From: Phallusia fumigata
Lineage: Eukaryota; Chordata; Ascidiacea; Phlebobranchia; Ascidiidae
NCBI GenBank assembly: GCA_008931825.1
Contig: QXVZ01027875.1
Location: 1-23,127, forward strand
Length of the DNA stretch: 23,127 bases
Direction of reading: 5' to 3'
A program made the translations under genes and the position numbers. The notes under the pieces are model-generated. The model was not told the origin of the DNA. It saw only the letters and a program-made list of their open reading frames with translations, and searched no databases. Below, piece by piece: positions 18,854-23,127 of the stretch (position 1 is the stretch's first letter; each line of letters starts with the position of its first letter).

Positions 18854-20011
18854 CAGGGCTGCCACAGCTTGGGATTTTTCCCAAGATCTTGGGTATTCGG
18901 TCTTAAGCTTGGGATCTTGCGAAATACTTTTATAATTCTTTAATATCTTGGGGTTTTTATTATTATGTGTAACACTGTCTTTTGCGTGACCCCTGACAAT
19001 GCAAAGCGTCACACAAGGCTATAAAAAACGCGGGCACCAGTTTCCAAAACAAACCACTTTATTGCTTGGTCAATTTCTCGTCAATCCCGGTTTTTCAACT
19101 GTTTTGCCACAGGGGTTAGCAGAACACAAAACTTACGGAATGTAAGTTAAACAGTTTCTACACAATAAAAGGTTAAAGTTAATTCTGCTTAATATTTGCC
19201 TGCACATTACAATACACACTTCATATTGACTCAGAAACGACTTACAAACGTACAGCACGTGGCGCACAACTAATTGCGACACATTAGAAAACCAGGCAGA
19301 TTACGTCACCCAATGGAATATGGATTGTTTGTCAATTATGACGTCACAGATGAATTGTTAAACTGGCCCGGGAAAATATAATTCCCACCGGTTGGTGAAA
19401 ACGATGTAACATTATGCATTTAGCAAGTATAAATTTCGCGAATACCTATTCCTACTATAATACGAATCAATAATCATCAGAAATTTCTTTTTGCACAAAT
19501 TTTAACTTAGCCTACTTATTACAACACTTCATTCTTGCATAAAAAAAGAATCCTTAGAATAGGAACAATTTGCAAAAAGTTAATTACTTGTCAGTGGCTG
19601 TTTGCCGAACATAACATTCCCTTTGCTTATACAGGGTATTTTGAATCTTTGTAAAAGGGAATTTTCCAAATTAAAAATTTATTGTCAATGGACATATGCA
19701 AAACGCGAGCAATAACAATTTTCAATCATCATTAAGAGCACAAATTGTTCGTCAGATCCCAGCAGTGGTTGTCTTTTGCTTCACTATTAAGCAAGATGAG
19801 GCTGATGCCTGATGCGCTTTTAGTTTTCGTAGAAAATGGTTTGTTTACTGCAGTTAAAGTTTTATTAGAGAATAAATGTATTCCTGTTAGCAATATCATT
19901 GGGTTTAGAAGCAATAACTGTTTTAAAATGATATCTTGGGACTTTTTTCAAACCTTGGGATTTTTCAAAGGTAAATCTTGGGGTATCATTAAATTCTCCG
20001 CGGCAGCCCTG
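18854..20011. mobile_element. Candidate hAT-like nonautonomous element
   Basis: It begins CAGGGCTGCC (18854-18863) and ends GGCAGCCCTG (20002-20011), the CAGGG start typical of hAT transposons. Both ends carry clusters of TTGGGA/ATCTTGGG motifs. CTTGGGATTTTTC occurs at 18868-18880 and at 19954-19966, which resembles hAT subterminal repeats. It encodes no transposase. The flanking octamers (CACGGGCC and TTGTGTGC) do not match, so there is no target-site duplication. The two ends could belong to different copies. The middle has two CRE-like sites and a CCAAT box (19301-19346). Confidence 0.38.
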
Positions 20012-21410
20012 TTGTGTGCTAGTGTAGAGTTTTGCGTGTCGAGAATATTGCATAAGCGCCATTAACATCTGTGCGACCTTGTGTTTATATCACACCTCCG
20101 CATTTCATCGCTTCAACTTGTCAACAATCGATAGTTTCAAGTTTAACACCTTGATACGTCATTGTCACTTTACCACTATATATTCACGTACGTTGTGACA
20201 CACATTCAATTCAACTCTATTCCATGCCATTCCTTCCTCGTCGTTTTCGCATTTCGATTGCGTCGGAATCATTCCAAACCAATGTATTGCTTTCCTTCGT
20301 TCGGAATCGGAAACGATAATAAGACTCACCGAAACGGTTCTTGGGTCAAGCTAGTCTTCAGACAGGCAGACAGCACCAAGGGTTGAGCGAGGGGGGGAGA
20401 AGCGATCGGTAGTAACAAGCACGACGTCACGCCCAAACCACGGATTCGACACTAGTGTTGCAGACAACAGAGTTTTTATGGTTTTATGAAGAGTTTATAA
20501 TTTCTAGTCTATAACCTTATTCTGTTAAATGCTGTACAAAGATGCAAATCACTAATAGTAAAGCCATGATATTTGCGGGGCCTCGTGCTCGTTGGGCAAT
20601 AAATGAATATTCTGTGGGAAGGAAATCCCATCAACTGAACGTTCCTCAGATCCTGAAATTGACTGTTACTCATTGTTACAACTCTTAAAGTAGCTGGCTG
20701 GAAACGACATCATGAGAGTTGTCACTAGTTTGATTTTATTCTGAGTAAACAACGACGTATCGGTGAATCAGCAACAAAAGCATCTCTCAGTCAATTCTTA
20801 ACTCCCAACTTCTTCATATAGAATACAGTACATCACATTTTATAACCCAAAATACACTTCTTCTAGCGCTATTGCAACATAATACCTTTTTTTTACAGGC
20901 AATAATATTTTAGCTTATTTTATCATTTCAGGCTGTCCCCAGCATTTTTATGTATTTTCCACCGTTGAACGGATATAAATTATTCTGGTGTTTATATTAG
21001 TGGGTCCCCACAAACAGCCTTTGCCGGAGATAAAACGTTTCAGCAAGACTGTAAAAGTGGGCCAAACATTACAATGACCTAACGTGTTTACGGAAATATA
21101 ACATTAGCTCATGCAAAAGCAATAGATGTTGCAATACTTGTGCAATAAGCGTTATGTGTTGACATATTATGCAATAAAACTGTGTTTTACATTAAACGAC
21201 CGGTACATATTTGAATGTTGGAACCCTAGCCGCGGCCTATAGTAAAATTGTGAAAACGTAAATAATAAAAGTAACTGTATTCGCAAGTCATTTATATGTA
21301 CATTGTACCAGATTAACGGAGATTTGATTTTATGACTTTTCTACGGTGGCTCGTTAGTGCATCGATCTTCCAAATATTAATCGGTAAATATATTTATAAT
21401 CGACATATAT
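20012..21410. other. Gene-free interval
   Basis: No gene supported. Contains a plus-strand frame at 20162-20386 without recognisable content, and otherwise AT-rich sequence. Confidence 0.5.
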
Positions 21411-21412
21411 AT

Positions 21413-21736
21413 TGCGATCGGGATTTCTTTATTCGCGATCGGAATTTCTTTATTCGCGATCGAGATTTCTATATTCGCCAATCGGGATTTCAATATTCAC
21501 CGATCGCGATTTCTATTTACGCCGATCGGGATTTTAATATTCACCGATCGCGATTTCTCTTTACGCCGATCGGGATTTCAATATTCACCGATCGCGATTT
21601 CTACTTACGCCGATCGGGATTTCAATATTCACCAATCGAGATTTCTTTCTTTGCCGATCGGGATTTATATACTCGCCGATCGGGGTTTTTATATTCACCG
21701 ATGAGGATTTTAATATCCACCGATCGGGATTTCAAC
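21413..21736. repeat. Minisatellite of about 22 bp, about 15 units
   Basis: The unit is close to CGCCGATCGGGATTTCAATATT. The first three units are 21 bases and most later ones 22. From about 21500 to 21630 two variants alternate: one with CACCGATCGCGATTTCTNTTTA, one with CGCCGATCGGGATTTCAATATT. This gives a dimer of about 44 bases. The array produces a long plus-strand frame of 139 codons only because no unit contains a stop; 22 is not a multiple of three, so the frame shifts at each unit and this is not a repeat protein. Confidence 0.92.
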
Positions 21737-22018
21737 TTTGGAGAGAAGTAGTTACGCATCAATGCCCTCGCTTTAAAACCTGCGACCACACGTCGCGTAT
21801 ACTTTGAACTTAAGTGCAGACTACAATAATCACTGAGAAACTTGGCACTGTACTTGTAGGTAATCGTAGTATGCCTGTTTTTATATATATTTTTACTTCC
21901 AGTAATTAGTCGGCAGCATTTTTTTGCAGACAGATCAATAGAAGAAAAGTTGTGCTCTGATAAGGGCATGTAGTATGTCTTGTTTGTTCAAGGTGTCAAA
22001 ACAATAACGTTGAGCTAA

Positions 22019-22962
22019 GCCAGCTATTATTTTTGTCATCAATGTGGTGCCAAATTAAACAGGGAGGAAATTTTTATAAAGAGGTATTTCTTCCAAGGTT
22101 ACACATATGAAATTATCATTCTGTTTTTGGCAAAATATCGTGGAATTCGCATGAGTTTAAGAACACTAAAAAACTCAACTTTCTTATCTGGGACTCAAGA
22201 GACAAGGTATTACATTGCCAAACATAATCGAGGGTCTTTTAGAAAGAAGACAGATGGTGGTTATGACAAATTAAAGCCTTATGGGTTTTGCATACATGTT
22301 TGTATTGACGGGTTCAGCAGAAAGATTATTAGGTTAAAAGTGCTTCGCTCAAACAATGATCCATTAATTATTGGACAACTTTATGTGGATGCAGTTGGAA
22401 CGTTTGGCGGTTGCCCCCGAAAATTAGGTCTGACTGTGGAACATAAAATGGTGTTCTTGCTAGTATTCAGTGCTGTTTAATGAATTATGTGCTAGGAACT
22501 TCACCACACAACCAAAGCAGAGAAGCATTGTGGTCGATATTAAGGAAAAGTGTAACTACATGGAGGACAACTTTTTTGAAGACATGATTGAACAGAACAC
22601 TTATAGCCCGAGAAATGTTTTTCAGGATGAGCGTTTACGGTATTGTTGCGCACCACTACTGGAAAAACAGTTGGAAAACTTTCAAATCATTGCAATACTC
22701 ATTACATCAGGAAATCGACAGTGTTTCAGGACAGCCAAATGTGATTTTTAACTTTCCAGAAATACATTGCACTCAGAACTATTTAGGAAAAGTGGACTTG
22801 TGGCAGTGTGACTATATTAAACAGAACCATTTCCCGGCAAGCCACAACCAACAAGACTATTTTCAGTACTTGAAAACTGAACTAGCTATTAACCAACTTG
22901 CAAATCGGCATGATGATGCACTTTCTCTTTACCAAACAATGCTAAATCATGCAAATAATTAG
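22019..22962 (+). pseudogene. Broken integrase-core (DDE) transposase gene
   Basis: Remains of a mobile-element integrase of the animal family marked by GYDKLKPYGF. The reading starts with a C-x2-C motif (FCHQCGAKL, about 22033-22059) and an HTH-like part ending GIRMSLRTLK. About 100 residues usual in the family are then missing before GYDKLKPYGF (about 22258-22287), CIDGFSRKIIRLKV and SNNDPLIIG. The core then moves to another frame for SDCGT-stop-N (22429-22446, where the usual Glu codon is TAA) and NQSREALW. A third frame carries NFFEDMIEQNTYSP and the LRYCCAPLLEKQL stretch. The second frame returns for VSGQPNVIFNFPE and the tail to TAG at 22962. At least three frame changes plus the nonsense codon mean it is not functional. 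Catalytic Asp and Glu positions can still be located. No terminal repeats were identified. Confidence 0.82.
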
Positions 22963-23127
22963 ACATTGTTTTGCATTAACATGTATGTTTATTGTTTCGT
23001 AGTAAGGAAAATGTATGAAAGTAACAACAAAGATACATGTCGGTCCAAACAAACAACATTTGAGTAAAAATTGTGCACTGAGCGATTATTCGGGTACTGA
23101 TTAAAAGATGTACACAGTGAGAATTAA

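Noticed and set aside
21332..21751. 139-codon frame with DRDF-type pseudo-repeats
   Set aside because: It is produced by the 22-bp minisatellite, whose unit has no stop in any frame. The frame shifts at each unit, so it is not a repeat protein.
1..23127. CRISPR array, prokaryotic operon, or viral genome
   Set aside because: No spaced direct repeats, no tightly packed ORFs with ribosome-binding sites and no viral gene set. The exon-intron structure is clearly eukaryotic.

Overview
The window looks like nuclear DNA of an animal, most likely an invertebrate chordate such as a tunicate (Ciona-type). The DNA is AT-rich, coding sequence comes as short exons with clean GT/AG junctions separated by introns of 0.4 to several kb, and there are tRNA-derived SINE copies and decayed DNA transposons. 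No prokaryotic genes, rRNA or intact tRNA genes are visible. The species assignment is an inference.

The main gene is the 5' part of a spectraplakin (dystonin/MACF1/plectin family) on the minus strand. It enters at about 9.5 kb, possibly 12.3 kb, and leaves through the left edge. Two shared exons (2722-2783 and 1351-1440) encode the start of the first calponin-homology (CH1) domain of the actin-binding region and match vertebrate plakins almost residue for residue. The rest of CH1, CH2, the plakin domain, the spectrin repeats and the C-terminus lie outside the window.

Upstream is an array of mutually exclusive 5' exons. Exons starting at 3608, 5067 and 5943 each have their own ATG and a donor in phase 1, the phase needed by the shared CH1 exon. 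A fourth route runs through an internal exon (6847-6961) that also ends in phase 1 and encodes the chordate-type AAEKAVMRVA(D)ERD junction. It can be fed in phase 0 by an exon starting at 7857 or by one starting at 9546. A further candidate (12221-12279) matches the phase of an acceptor in front of the 7857 exon. The locus therefore appears to make at least five N-terminally distinct cytolinkers through alternative promoters, as plectin does in mammals. The conceptual splicing rests on phase, donor/acceptor sequence and family similarity, not on transcripts.

From about 11.6 to 15.7 kb the DNA is richer in GC and holds three or four tRNA-derived SINE copies, an unidentified plus-strand open exon ending at 14187, and a short block with CRE and E2F-like sites. 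From 15.7 to 21.3 kb no gene is supported. This stretch holds a small CCCGGG-rich hairpin element, a candidate hAT-like element and a CTTT microsatellite. At 21.4-21.75 kb there is a minisatellite of about 22 bp with an internal dimer structure. The right end (about 22.02-22.96 kb) is a broken plus-strand integrase/transposase gene with a DDE core, recognisable by GYDKLKPYGF and GQPNVIFNFPE but carrying a nonsense codon and several frameshifts.
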